Origin: Arthrobacter zhaoxinii
Lineage (GTDB): Bacteria; Actinomycetota; Actinomycetes; Actinomycetales; Micrococcaceae
Assembly (NCBI RefSeq): GCF_024385505.1
Contig: NZ_JANFLT010000006.1
Coordinates: forward strand, 558,001-622,000
Direction: 5' to 3'
DNA length: 64,000 bases
The position numbers and the translations under genes are program-made. Positions 8,167-16,592 of the stretch are shown here, in pieces (positions within the stretch are counted from its first letter, which is position 1; each line of letters starts with the position of its first letter). The notes under the pieces were generated by a model. It was not told the origin of the DNA. It saw only the letters and a program-made list of their open reading frames with translations, and did not search any database.

Positions 8167-9828
8167 ATGAACAGGAACAGAACTTTGCGTACGACGGCGC
8201 TCGCAGCAGCGGTCTTCCTGGCCGCGGCAGGGCAGGCGCCGGCAGCGGCGACAGGCAACGAAGCTGCGGGCGGACAAGAGGAGATCAGCGGCACGGCATC
8301 AGGGAACGGGTATCCCGGGAAGGGGCATCCGGGAAAGGGGCATCCGGGAAAGGGGCACGGAAAGCCCGATGCCAGCGAGATACTGCGGCAGAAGGTGACC
8401 CTCAAGAATGTGATGCGGCATCTGGACGGACTGCAGCGGGCCGCGGATGCCAACGGCGGAAACCGCGCGTCCGGAACTCCCGGCTACGAGGCCTCCGGCC
8501 GCTACATCGAGAAGCAGCTGCGCCGTGCCGGGTACAAGCCGGTGCGTCAGCCGTTCTCCTATGATCAGTTTGAACTGACTTCGGAGGCGCTGGAGCAGGT
8601 GTCCCCGGACGCACGGACATTAGTGGCGGGGACGGATTTCAGCACCATGTCCTACTCCGGGCCCGGGGACGTCACGGCGGCCGTGACACCGGTGGATATC
8701 AACCTCCTCGGGGACCGGGCGTCCACCAGCGGCTGTGAACCGGAGGACTTCGCTGGCTTCACCGCCGGCAACATCGCACTGCTGCAGCGGGGCGTATGCA
8801 GTTTCGAGATCAAGGTAGATAACGCAGCCGCCGCCGGCGCAGCGGCCGCCGTCGTCTTCAACCAGGGCAACGAGGTACCCGACGACGACCGCACCGGTCT
8901 AGTGAGCGGCACGCTTGGCACCGAGTTGTCGGCCATTCCCGCCGTGACCGCGACGTTTGCCCTGGGTGAGGAACTGGCTGGAACGCCGGGGGCCGTCCTG
9001 CACCTTTCCGTTGAATCCGGGGTACGCACCACTGAGTCCTTCAATATCCTCGCGGACACAAGGAGCGGTGACCCGAACCGCACCGTGGTGGTGGGTGCGC
9101 ACATGGATTCGGTGCCGGAGGGGCCCGGCATCAACGACAACGGCAGCGGCTCGGCGGCCACCCTGGAGACCGCCATCCAACTGGCCAAGACCAAGACAAA
9201 GGGCGGCCTGGAAAACCGGGTTCGGTTCGCGTTCTGGGGCGGGGAGGAAGACGGGCTGGTGGGCTCGAACCACTACGTCGCGCAACTGGGTGAAGCCGGG
9301 GTGGCCGGAACCCTGCTGAACCTGAACTTCGACATGGTGGGATCCCCGAACTTCGCCCGGTTCATTTACGACGGCGACGGCAGCATGCTCCCACCGGGCG
9401 AAGAATCCTCCATACCCGCCGGATCCGATGTCATTGAGCACGTCTTCGAGGAGTACTTCGCTTCCCAGGGCCTGACCACGGCACCCACCCCGTTCGACGG
9501 CCGTTCCGACTACGGCGGGTTCATCGCCGAGGGGATAGACATCCCGGCCGGCGGGCTGTTCACGGGTGCCGAAGGCCTGAAGACGCCGGAGGAAGCCGCG
9601 CTGTTCGGCGGAACTGCGGGTGCTGCGTACGACGCCTGCTATCACGCCGAGTGCGACGACATTAAGAACATCAACCGCAGGGTGCTGGACCAGATGTCCG
9701 ACGCCGTGGCCCACTCCGTGATTACCTTCGCCCTGATGGAGAAGGACCTGCGCGGGAACGAAACACAGTCCCGGCAGCTGACGGTCCCGGCTGACAACAC
9801 CTACCGCGGCCATCAGCTGCTGAAGTAG
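8167..9828 (+). CDS. Secreted M28-family aminopeptidase with PA domain
   Basis: A 553-residue exported zinc peptidase expected to trim N-terminal residues of peptides outside the cell. The signal peptide (residues 1-30) ends in AGQAPAAA, followed by a short GKGHPGKGHPGKGH repeat. A protease-associated domain occupies about 150-290 (GFTAGNIALLQRGVCSFEIKV). The two-zinc catalytic domain has the expected ligands His312 (VGAHMDSV), Asp324 (GINDNGSG), Glu360-Glu361 (GGEEDGL), Asp389 (NFDMVGS) and His493 (CYHAECD). The ending DNTYRGHQLLK has no anchor. It resembles Streptomyces-type aminopeptidases and is monocistronic, with a terminator at 9876. The His/Lys/Gly repeat is not part of the family. 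Confidence 0.92.
   Translation: MNRNRTLRTTALAAAVFLAAAGQAPAAATGNEAAGGQEEISGTASGNGYPGKGHPGKGHPGKGHGKPDASEILRQKVTLKNVMRHLDGLQRAADANGGNRASGTPGYEASGRYIEKQLRRAGYKPVRQPFSYDQFELTSEALEQVSPDARTLVAGTDFSTMSYSGPGDVTAAVTPVDINLLGDRASTSGCEPEDFAGFTAGNIALLQRGVCSFEIKVDNAAAAGAAAAVVFNQGNEVPDDDRTGLVSGTLGTELSAIPAVTATFALGEELAGTPGAVLHLSVESGVRTTESFNILADTRSGDPNRTVVVGAHMDSVPEGPGINDNGSGSAATLETAIQLAKTKTKGGLENRVRFAFWGGEEDGLVGSNHYVAQLGEAGVAGTLLNLNFDMVGSPNFARFIYDGDGSMLPPGEESSIPAGSDVIEHVFEEYFASQGLTTAPTPFDGRSDYGGFIAEGIDIPAGGLFTGAEGLKTPEEAALFGGTAGAAYDACYHAECDDIKNINRRVLDQMSDAVAHSVITFALMEKDLRGNETQSRQLTVPADNTYRGHQLLK
8311..8355 (+). repeat. Three tandem 15-base units inside the peptidase gene
   Basis: Units at 8311-8325, 8326-8340 and 8341-8355; the second and third are identical (CATCCGGGAAAGGGG) and the first differs at a few positions. 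They encode (Y/H)PGKG repeats just after the signal peptide. Being in frame, gain or loss of units would only lengthen or shorten the linker. Confidence 0.85.
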
Positions 9829-9875
9829 GGGCGGAGCAGGACCGCCGCGTACCACCTGTAAACGCCCGGCGCGAA

Positions 9876-9906
9876 GCGGGAGGCCCCTCAACGGCCTCCC
9901 GCTTTT
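9876..9906 (+). terminator. Rho-independent terminator after the M28 peptidase
   Basis: Stem GCGGGAGGCC (9876-9885) pairs with GGCCTCCCGC (9893-9902) across a 7-base loop, followed by TTTT. It ends the peptidase transcript and isolates mfd. Confidence 0.85.
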
Positions 9907-10035
9907 GCGTGCTTTCCGCTCTCAGCGGGAGCAGCAGATCACTGGCTCCGCAGCAGGTAATGTGGAAGAAAACCCCGGGGTTCCGTTTGTGGACTTCGGG
10001 TATTTGCGTTGCCGTCATGAAGGAGAAAACACCCC

Positions 10036-13000
10036 ATGAGCCTGAACGGACTGCGTGCCGCCCTCGCTGAGGACCCCTCGTACGCAAGGGTGCGGACCCT
10101 TTCCTCCCGGCCCGTAGCAGGCCGCAGCGAAGACCTGCAGATCGGCGCACCGCAGGGCATGCGCGCCGCCCTGCTCGCGGAAGTCGTGGACGGGCTGGCG
10201 GCGGCCGGAACCGGTGACGGGATCCCGCCGGTGGTGCTGGCCGTGACGGCAACCGGACGCGAGGCCGAGGACCTGGCCGCAGCCCTGCGCAGCTACTTGC
10301 CGCTGGCCGGCATCGAGGAGTTCCCCAGCTGGGAGACGCTGCCGCACGAGCGGCTGTCCCCGCGCTCGGATACCGTGGGCCGGCGCCTGTCGGTGCTCCG
10401 CCGGCTGTCACACCCGGAGACGGCTCCGGTGCAGATTGTGGTTGCCCCCGTGCGGGCCGTGCTCCAGCCGCTGGTTGCGGGACTGGGCGAACTGAAACCG
10501 GTCGCCCTGAAGGTTGGCCAGGAGCAGCCCTTCGACTCCGTGGTGTCCGCACTGTCCGATGCCGCCTATGCGCGGGTGGACATGGTCTCCCACCGCGGCG
10601 AATTCGCGGTGCGCGGCGGCATCCTGGACGTTTTCCCGCCCACCGAGGATCACCCCATCCGCATCGACTTCTTCGGCGACGAGGTGGATTCCATGCGCTG
10701 GTTCGCGGTCGCTGACCAGCGGACCCTCACCGGGGAGCACATCACCCACCCCTCCGAGCTGTACGCCCCGCCGTGCCGGGAAATCCTGATTACGCCGTCG
10801 GTCATGAGCCGCGCGGCGAAACTTCGGGGCCAGATGCCGGCCGCCTCCGACATGCTGGAGAAAATCGCCGGCGGGATCGCCGTGGAAGGCATGGAGTCCC
10901 TTGCCCCGGTCCTGGTGGACTCCATGGTCCCGCTGATGGGCGAGCTGCCCCGCGGATCCATTGCCGTGGTGATCGAGCCCGAAAAGGTCCGGGCCCGCGC
11001 ACACGACCTGGCTGCCACCAACGAGGAATTCCTCGCGGCTGCATGGGCCACGGCGTCCGACGGCGGTGCCGCACCTCTGGATCTTTCCGCCGGGCTGGCC
11101 TCGGACCTGGACGCCGCAAGCTTCCGTTCCCTGGCAGACACGCGCACTGCAGCGCAGGCCAATGACGTGGGCTGGTGGTCCATCACCTCCTTCAATCCCG
11201 ACGACGAAACCGTCCTGGACATCGACACCCTGACCATTAATGCCCGCGAACCGCGCGGCTACCGCGGCGACGTCGCGGAAATGATGGACTTCATCGGCGG
11301 CCGTGTCCGTGACGCCTGGCGCGTGGTGGTGGTGACAGAGGGGCCGGGCCCGGCCTCCCGCCTCGCCGAACTCTTCAAGGAGAACGACATCCCCGCTGCC
11401 CTGGTGGATTCCGTGGACGAGGAACCGCGCCCCGGCGTCATCTCCATCACCACGGCCAGCGCCGGCCGCGGATACGTCTTCGACACCCTCAAGACCGGGC
11501 TGCTGACCGAAGCGGACCTGCTGGGCCGCGCCAGTGCCTACTCCACCCGCGACATGCGCAGGATGCCCTCGAAGCGGCGTAACGCCGTCGACCCGCTGCA
11601 GCTGCAGGAGGGCGACTTCGTGGTGCACGAGCAGCACGGCGTGGGCAAGTTCATCGAGCTGATCCAACGGGCCACCGGAGCCGGCACCAACAAGACCGTG
11701 CGTGAGTACATGGTGCTCGAATACGCAGCTTCCAAACGGGGTGCACCCGGGGACCGGCTCTTCATTCCCACCGACCAGCTGGACCAGATCACCCGCTATG
11801 TGGGCGGTGAGACCCCCGTCCTGTCCAAGATGGGCGGCTCCGACTGGGCCAAGACCAAGAGCCGGGCGCGCAAGGCCGTCAAGGAGATCGCAGGGGAGCT
11901 GATCCGGCTCTACTCCGCACGGATGGCCTCCAAGGGCCACGCCTTCGGCCCGGACACCCCGTGGCAGCGCGAACTCGAGGAAGCGTTCCCCTACATCGAA
12001 ACCCCGGACCAGCTGACCACCATCAACGAGGTCAAGGCGGACATGGAGCGCGAAGTTCCCATGGACCGGCTGGTCTCCGGCGACGTGGGCTACGGCAAGA
12101 CGGAGATTGCGGTCCGGGCAGCGTTCAAGGCCGTGCAGGACGGCAAACAGGTCGCCGTGCTGGTGCCCACCACCCTGCTGGCCCAGCAGCATATGGAGAC
12201 CTTCGCCGAGCGGTTCTCCGGCTTCCCGGTCCGGGTGGACTCGCTGTCCCGGTTCCAGACCTCCAAGCAGGCCAAGGAGACCATGGAAGGCGTCAGGACC
12301 GGCGCCGTGGACGTAGTCATCGGTACCCACCGCATCCTGTCACAGGAAGTCCGGTTCAAGGATCTTGGCCTGGTGATCGTGGACGAGGAGCAGCGCTTCG
12401 GCGTCGAACACAAGGAAGCGCTGAAAAAGATGCGCACCAACGTGGACGTGCTGGCCATGAGCGCAACCCCGATTCCGCGCACCCTGGAAATGTCCCTGAC
12501 CGGTATCCGCGAGACCTCCACGCTGGCCACCCCGCCGGAGGAACGGCACCCGGTGCTCACCTATGTGGGCCCGTACACGGACAAGCAGGCCTCCGCCGCC
12601 ATCCGCCGCGAGCTGATGCGGGAGGGCCAGGTGTTCTTTGTCCACAACCGGGTCTCCTCGATTGACCGGACCGCCGCGCACCTGCGGGAGCTGGTCCCGG
12701 AGGCACGCATCGCCGTCGCCCACGGCCAGATGAGCGAATCCAAGCTCGAGCAGATCATCGTGGACTTCTGGGAAAAGCGTTTCGACGTGCTGGTCTGCAC
12801 CACGATCATTGAAACCGGCCTGGATATCTCCAACGCCAACACCCTGATCGTGGACCGGGCGGACCACTTCGGCCTCTCCCAGCTCCACCAGCTGCGCGGC
12901 CGGGTGGGCCGCGGCCGGGAGCGGGCCTACGCCTACTTCCTGTACCCGTCGGAAAAGCCGCTGGGCGAGGTGGCCCTGGAGCGGCTGAAGGCCGTGGCCA

Positions 13001-13635
13001 CGCACAACGAACTGGGTGCCGGAATGCAGCTGGCCATGAAGGACCTCGAGATCCGAGGCGCCGGCAACCTGCTGGGCGGGGAGCAGTCAGGCCACATTGC
13101 CGGCGTCGGTTTTGACCTGTACATCCGGCTGGTAGGCGAAGCCGTGGCCGACTACCGCGGCGAGGCCGAGGAAAAAGCAGCGGAGATGAAGATCGAGCTG
13201 CCGGTCAACGCGCATCTGCCGCACGACTACGTGCCGGGGGAGAGGCTACGGCTGGAGGCCTACCGCAAGCTGGCCTCCGCGCTGACCAACGAGGCGATCG
13301 ACGAAGTCCTGGCCGAACTGGTGGACCGCTACGGCGAGCCGCCGCAGGAAGTAAAGAACCTGATCGACGTGGCCCGCTTCCGGGTGGATGCGCGCGCCGC
13401 CGGGCTGACCGACATCGCGCTGCAGGGCAACTTTATTAAGTTTGCGCCGGCGGACCTGCCCGAATCGCGCACCATGCGGCTGCAGCGGATGTACCCGGGT
13501 GCGATGGTGAAGCCGGCGCTGAACGCCGTGCTGGTGCCCAAGCCGAAAACCGCTCGAATCGGCGGGCGGGATTTGGTGGACGCCGAGATCCTCGCCTGGG
13601 CCAAGCAGGTGCTCGACGCCGTGTTCAAGGAGTAG
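10036..13635 (+). CDS. mfd: Transcription-repair coupling factor Mfd
   Basis: A 1199-residue DNA translocase that removes RNA polymerase stalled at lesions and recruits UvrA. Domain order fits Mfd: UvrB-like N-terminal part (about 1-350, including SWETLPHERLSPRSDTVG), the CarD-like RNA-polymerase-interaction domain (about 520-600, GDFVVHEQHGVGKF), a RecG-like helicase core with Walker A GDVGYGKTE (682-690) and Walker B DEEQRFG (783-789), SATPIPRTLEMS, QLRGRVGRGRERAYAY, and the C-terminal TRCF domain (LPHDYVPGERLRLEAYRKLAS). Length is normal. The ribosome site AAGGAG lies before the ATG. The preceding terminator and the convergent small gene after it suggest a single-gene transcript. Confidence 0.97.
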   Translation: MSLNGLRAALAEDPSYARVRTLSSRPVAGRSEDLQIGAPQGMRAALLAEVVDGLAAAGTGDGIPPVVLAVTATGREAEDLAAALRSYLPLAGIEEFPSWETLPHERLSPRSDTVGRRLSVLRRLSHPETAPVQIVVAPVRAVLQPLVAGLGELKPVALKVGQEQPFDSVVSALSDAAYARVDMVSHRGEFAVRGGILDVFPPTEDHPIRIDFFGDEVDSMRWFAVADQRTLTGEHITHPSELYAPPCREILITPSVMSRAAKLRGQMPAASDMLEKIAGGIAVEGMESLAPVLVDSMVPLMGELPRGSIAVVIEPEKVRARAHDLAATNEEFLAAAWATASDGGAAPLDLSAGLASDLDAASFRSLADTRTAAQANDVGWWSITSFNPDDETVLDIDTLTINAREPRGYRGDVAEMMDFIGGRVRDAWRVVVVTEGPGPASRLAELFKENDIPAALVDSVDEEPRPGVISITTASAGRGYVFDTLKTGLLTEADLLGRASAYSTRDMRRMPSKRRNAVDPLQLQEGDFVVHEQHGVGKFIELIQRATGAGTNKTVREYMVLEYAASKRGAPGDRLFIPTDQLDQITRYVGGETPVLSKMGGSDWAKTKSRARKAVKEIAGELIRLYSARMASKGHAFGPDTPWQRELEEAFPYIETPDQLTTINEVKADMEREVPMDRLVSGDVGYGKTEIAVRAAFKAVQDGKQVAVLVPTTLLAQQHMETFAERFSGFPVRVDSLSRFQTSKQAKETMEGVRTGAVDVVIGTHRILSQEVRFKDLGLVIVDEEQRFGVEHKEALKKMRTNVDVLAMSATPIPRTLEMSLTGIRETSTLATPPEERHPVLTYVGPYTDKQASAAIRRELMREGQVFFVHNRVSSIDRTAAHLRELVPEARIAVAHGQMSESKLEQIIVDFWEKRFDVLVCTTIIETGLDISNANTLIVDRADHFGLSQLHQLRGRVGRGRERAYAYFLYPSEKPLGEVALERLKAVATHNELGAGMQLAMKDLEIRGAGNLLGGEQSGHIAGVGFDLYIRLVGEAVADYRGEAEEKAAEMKIELPVNAHLPHDYVPGERLRLEAYRKLASALTNEAIDEVLAELVDRYGEPPQEVKNLIDVARFRVDARAAGLTDIALQGNFIKFAPADLPESRTMRLQRMYPGAMVKPALNAVLVPKPKTARIGGRDLVDAEILAWAKQVLDAVFKE

Positions 13636-13637
13636 GG

Positions 13638-13775
13638 CTAGCCCGCCACAGCGATAACGAAGACAGCGGCGGCGGCCACTACGCAGGAGGCGAGTACCGA
13701 GTACCCGATGAGGACAATGCGCTGCTGCCGGGCGCGGTCCCGGCGCCACTCCCTGCGGGTCATGGTCGTAGTCAT
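13638..13775 (-). CDS. Small membrane protein, 45 residues
   Basis: A short gene convergent with mfd (2 bases apart). The product starts MTTTMTRREWRRDRARQQ, strongly basic, and continues into one hydrophobic helix (residues 20-45, IVLIGYSVLASCVVAAAAVFVIAVAG). I use the ATG at 13775 rather than the longer frame because the extra N-terminal residues are Pro/Arg noise. A basic lead plus single helix suggests a positively charged end facing the cytoplasm. No family recognised and no clear ribosome site, so the coding call is moderate. Confidence 0.5.
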   Translation of the reverse strand: MTTTMTRREWRRDRARQQRIVLIGYSVLASCVVAAAAVFVIAVAG

Positions 13776-13852
13776 ACCCGTAAATCTAGGGACGGCGGGC
13801 CGGGGCGGCCTAGAGTAGGACACACCTGCCTGCCCGCGGTGACTACTCAGTT

Positions 13853-13898
13853 AAACAGCGACGCACCCCGGCGTGAAGGCCGGGGTGCGTCGCTGTTT
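13853..13898. terminator. Bidirectional rho-independent terminator
   Basis: A long stem of about 20 base pairs (AAACAGCGACGCACCCCGGC with its complement ending at 13898), a short loop, TTTT on one side and AAAA-like bases on the other. It serves the reverse-strand gene ending at 13911 and could also stop transcripts coming from mfd. Confidence 0.85.
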
Positions 13899-13910
13899 TA
13901 GGTAAGGGAT

Positions 13911-14162
13911 TTACTCGTTGTGCGAGTAGCCCTTGGCCAGTTCCGTGGTGGTGTCGGAACGGCCGATGCTGAACGCTACGAGGTACATGCCGGTGGCGGC
14001 GACCAGCAGGATGGCCATTGGCCAGACGTTGTCCAGCGTCAGCCAGTTCACCGCGTAAATGGCGCCGAGGAAAATGGCGAACATCACGGCAAAGATGAGG
14101 ATGTTGCTGACCAGGTGGCCCTCGCCTGAGTGTGAAGGCTGCTTTGACCGTGTTCCAACCAT
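13911..14162 (-). CDS. Small two-helix membrane protein
   Basis: An 83-residue protein of unknown function. After a polar lead (MVGTRSKQPSHSGEGHLV) there are two hydrophobic segments, residues 19-41 and 46-66, then a polar tail DTTTELAKGYSHNE. The arrangement predicts a hairpin in the membrane with both ends on the same side. It is 39 bases downstream of deoC and ahead of a strong terminator, so the two may share a transcript. I do not recognise a family; the coding call rests on operon position and clean hydrophobic pattern. Confidence 0.7.
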   Translation of the reverse strand: MVGTRSKQPSHSGEGHLVSNILIFAVMFAIFLGAIYAVNWLTLDNVWPMAILLVAATGMYLVAFSIGRSDTTTELAKGYSHNE

Positions 14163-14201
14163 GAAGTTCTCCGTTTCAAAAAGTGTCAGTAGCTATGCCG
14201 G

Positions 14202-14876
14202 TCAGTAGTCCGACGTGGCTTTGCTTCCATTAACAATAGCGATTCCGGAGCTTGCTCCGATACGCGTGGCCCCGGCGTCGATCATTGCCTGCGCATCTTC
14301 GAGCGAGCGGACACCGCCGGAAGCCTTGACTCCCAGGTCAGGGCCAACGGTGCGGCGCATTAGCGCGACGTCTTCGGCCGTGGCTCCGCCGCCGTTGAAA
14401 CCGGTGGAGGTCTTGACGAAGTCGGCGCCGGCCTCGACGGAGGCTTCGCAGGCCAGCACCTTCTGCTCATCGTTGAGCAGGGAAGTTTCAATGATGACCT
14501 TGAGGATCCCGCCGGCAGCGTGCACGGCGTCGGCTACGGCGGCGATGTCGCGGACCAGGGCTGCGCGGTCTCCGCGCCGGGCTGCGGCGATGTCGATGAC
14601 CATGTCGATCTCATCGGCGCCGTCCTGAAGTGCACCCTGGGCTTCGAAGACCTTCACCTCGGTGGTGGTGGCACCCAGCGGGAAGCCGATGACCGAGCAG
14701 GTGAGGACTCCGCTGCCCTTCAGCGCGTTGCGGACCGTGCCGACCCAGAGCGGGTTTACACAGACGGATTTGAACTGGTACTCAGCGGCTTCGGAGCAGA
14801 CCCGGAGGATGTCGTCGCGGCTGGCCTCGGGTTTGAGGAGCGTGTGATCAATGTACGAGGCAATGGGTGTAGACAT
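14202..14876 (-). CDS. deoC: Deoxyribose-phosphate aldolase
   Basis: A 224-residue cytoplasmic class I aldolase that splits 2-deoxyribose 5-phosphate into glyceraldehyde 3-phosphate and acetaldehyde in nucleoside breakdown. It begins [15 protein letters not shown], has the conserved CVNP and [12 protein letters not shown] segments, the Schiff-base Lys155 in [10 protein letters not shown], and the phosphate-binding VKASGGVR near residue 187 and [11 protein letters not shown] near the end. Length is normal for the family. The purine nucleoside phosphorylase and phosphosugar mutase that feed it lie about 4-7 kb away (21031-21831 and 19216-20979), so the pathway is local but not in one operon. 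Confidence 0.95.
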   Translation of the reverse strand: MSTPIASYIDHTLLKPEASRDDILRVCSEAAEYQFKSVCVNPLWVGTVRNALKGSGVLTCSVIGFPLGATTTEVKVFEAQGALQDGADEIDMVIDIAAARRGDRAALVRDIAAVADAVHAAGGILKVIIETSLLNDEQKVLACEASVEAGADFVKTSTGFNGGGATAEDVALMRRTVGPDLGVKASGGVRSLEDAQAMIDAGATRIGASSGIAIVNGSKATSDY

Positions 14877-14975
14877 GGGATCTATCTTGCCATAGGGGAG
14901 TGTCAGCGCGTGGCTGAGATCACGCTTGCCGGGTGTGGTGGCGTAGGCCCGGGCGTGGCCGGGATTGCCCCCGGA

Positions 14976-15022
14976 AAAACAAAGGCCCGGATGCTCCGCG
15001 TTCAGCGGTTCAGCCGGGCCTT
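14976..15022 (-). terminator. Terminator of the small secreted peptide gene
   Basis: Stem AAGGCCCGG (14982-14990) pairs with CCGGGCCTT (15014-15022). Reading leftwards on the reverse strand the hairpin is followed by the T-rich tract TTTGTTTTT. It lies 14 bases after the stop of the 47-residue peptide gene and so supports that gene being a real, separate transcription unit ending before deoC. Confidence 0.75.
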
Positions 15023-15035
15023 CGTGTGGCCGCTA

Positions 15036-15179
15036 TTACGTGTGCGGCCAGTTGCCGTAAAGCTGAACCATGCCGCTGGCCTGCTGTGCAGGCTGGGCTG
15101 CGGACGCGGAAGCCGGCGCTGCGACGCCCGCTCCGGCGATCACAGCGGCAAGCATCATTGCTGCACCGAGTCTCTTCAT
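15036..15179 (-). CDS. Small secreted peptide precursor, 47 residues
   Basis: Found by translating the reverse strand: ATG at 15179, stop TAA at 15036. The precursor has a textbook Sec signal peptide: MKRLGAAMML, a hydrophobic AAVIAGAGVA core and the cleavage motif APASASA. Cleavage would release roughly 20-24 residues ending GMVQLYGNWPHT. The ribosome site GGGAG lies 5-9 bases upstream, and a rho-independent terminator follows 14 bases downstream. It is divergent from a TPR protein across a 218-base AT-richer region. No homologue is known to me. By analogy with Phr/PapR/NprX systems it could be an exported signalling peptide, but a lone secreted peptide of another kind cannot be excluded. 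Confidence 0.65.
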   Translation of the reverse strand: MKRLGAAMMLAAVIAGAGVAAPASASAAQPAQQASGMVQLYGNWPHT

Positions 15180-15397
15180 TGTTGCTCCCTCAATATGTGG
15201 ATAATCACGACATCTGAAGCATACCTATACAGTGAGTCTCAAAAACGCTGGAACTATAACTATTGAGCAAAAGCTGAGGACTTTTTGATCGGTGCTGATT
15301 TTCCCGGCTCATGGCCACGTAGACTTTGGTGGTCCGCTGGCCTTGCACTTCAATCGGTCAATCCGAGCGGATTCTAATAAAGAAGAGGTACCGGGCT
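15180..15397. promoter_or_regulatory. Divergent AT-richer control region
   Basis: This 218-base stretch separates the secreted peptide gene from the TPR gene and is clearly less GC-rich than its surroundings. Reading leftwards it holds the repeated element TATAGTTATAGTT-like sequence (15250-15263 region) and TATAGG/TATGCT hexamers that could serve as -10 boxes. The AGAAGAGG ribosome site for the TPR gene lies at its right end. Exact promoters cannot be fixed by eye. Confidence 0.45.
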
Positions 15398-16426
15398 ATG
15401 ACCAGCAATACAGTCTTTATGCTGAACGAATATCGGGCGAGACAAGCGAAAGCCCAGCGTAACTTTGCTGCGGCCATCGAGCACTCCATGGCCGCAGCCG
15501 ATGCGGCAACTCGAGTAAATGACAGCAGGGGTTTCTGTCGAATGACCTTTAACACCGCAGAACTCCAGCTTGAACTGGGCCGGATTGAGGGCTGTATTGC
15601 GACTTGCAGAAACCTTCTTGCTACCGAGGCAATCAAGGACTATCCCGATTATGAGTCCCGCGCGAGGGTGCTGATAACGCACGCACTGCAGGACAAAGGA
15701 GAGACCGGAGGCGCGCTCGCGGCCGCGCGGGAAGCCGCCGATTTGGCGCAGCAGAGGCTACCTTCAGAAACGCGGTTTAACATTCAACATGTGTTGATTG
15801 CAGCTCTCGCGGAAGAAGGTGATACCGAGACCGCGTGGGCGGAAGCGCTCATCCTCGCGGACATGCTGAGTGCTGACGCGACTCCGCGGGTGAAGGGTAT
15901 GACTCACTGGGCCATAGGCAATGTGGGCTTTATGTCAGGCCGGATTGAAGAAGGGCTGAAACACCATCGGCTGGCGGCTGACAGTCTGGGACTGGCTAAT
16001 GATGTGCGGACTTGGGCGCTATTCAACAAAGCGTCTGTCAATATGCGCCTAGTTGCCGGTCTGGTGGATGCCGAGACCAAAGACTGCCTGGAACGCGCTG
16101 AGGTGGCTTCTGACGTTGCCGGCGTTACGGAAATGGACCGCATCGAAATAGTGATCACGCGGGCATGGTGGGAACTTGAGTCCGGTAATGCCGCAGCGGC
16201 GGAAGGGTTACTGTGGTCAGTCGAAAAACGGGCTGCGACGTCCTATCCCGTTCTCCAGGGGCGTACGTTGCTTTTGTTGGCGCGGTGCCTCTGCACGCTG
16301 GAGAGGAAAGCGGAGGCCTTGCAATGTGCACTACAGAGTGAACGGATTTTTGCGGAGGTTGGCGCGGCGGTGCTTGCGTCTGAATCCCGGACGATTATTG
16401 ACACCATTGAACTGATCGTCCCATAA
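15398..16426 (+). CDS. TPR-repeat protein without DNA-binding domain (Rap-like candidate)
   Basis: A 342-residue, almost wholly helical protein built of repeated helix pairs typical of tetratricopeptide solenoids: for example ALAAAREAADLAQQRL, GNVGFMSGRIEEGLKHHRL, AWWELESGNAAAAEGLL and LARCLCTLERKAEALQCAL. I use the ATG at 15398, preceded by AGAAGAGG at suitable distance; the extra 24 codons upstream look non-coding. No helix-turn-helix, membrane segment or signal peptide is present. This is the architecture of Rap-type receptors, or of the peptide-binding half of PlcR/NprR/Rgg regulators, and the divergent neighbour encodes a secreted 47-residue peptide. A general scaffold role is the alternative. 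Codon use is less GC-biased than neighbouring housekeeping genes, hinting at later acquisition. Confidence 0.75.
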   Translation: MTSNTVFMLNEYRARQAKAQRNFAAAIEHSMAAADAATRVNDSRGFCRMTFNTAELQLELGRIEGCIATCRNLLATEAIKDYPDYESRARVLITHALQDKGETGGALAAAREAADLAQQRLPSETRFNIQHVLIAALAEEGDTETAWAEALILADMLSADATPRVKGMTHWAIGNVGFMSGRIEEGLKHHRLAADSLGLANDVRTWALFNKASVNMRLVAGLVDAETKDCLERAEVASDVAGVTEMDRIEIVITRAWWELESGNAAAAEGLLWSVEKRAATSYPVLQGRTLLLLARCLCTLERKAEALQCALQSERIFAEVGAAVLASESRTIIDTIELIVP

Positions 16427-16592
16427 TCGCGGTTCACAACATAAAGTTTCAGCGTCGAAACTCGATATTAAAGCACTGAAGGTGCACAATACAGGCGGGG
16501 GTAGCCGATTCGATGCGGTCAGTCCCAAGCGCACCGGTACGGTAAGGCATATCCGCTGCATTGAGGTCCTGCGCGGCGACTTGGGGGAAGCT

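Noticed and set aside
10408-12330. A 640-codon open frame antisense to mfd
   Set aside because: High-GC DNA leaves long antisense frames free of stops; the product is Gly/His/Val noise with no domain, while the forward strand encodes a clear Mfd.
14202-15035. Secreted peptide gene as a read-through tail of deoC control region
   Set aside because: A terminator separates the two units, and the peptide has its own start, ribosome site and signal peptide, so it is treated as a gene of its own.
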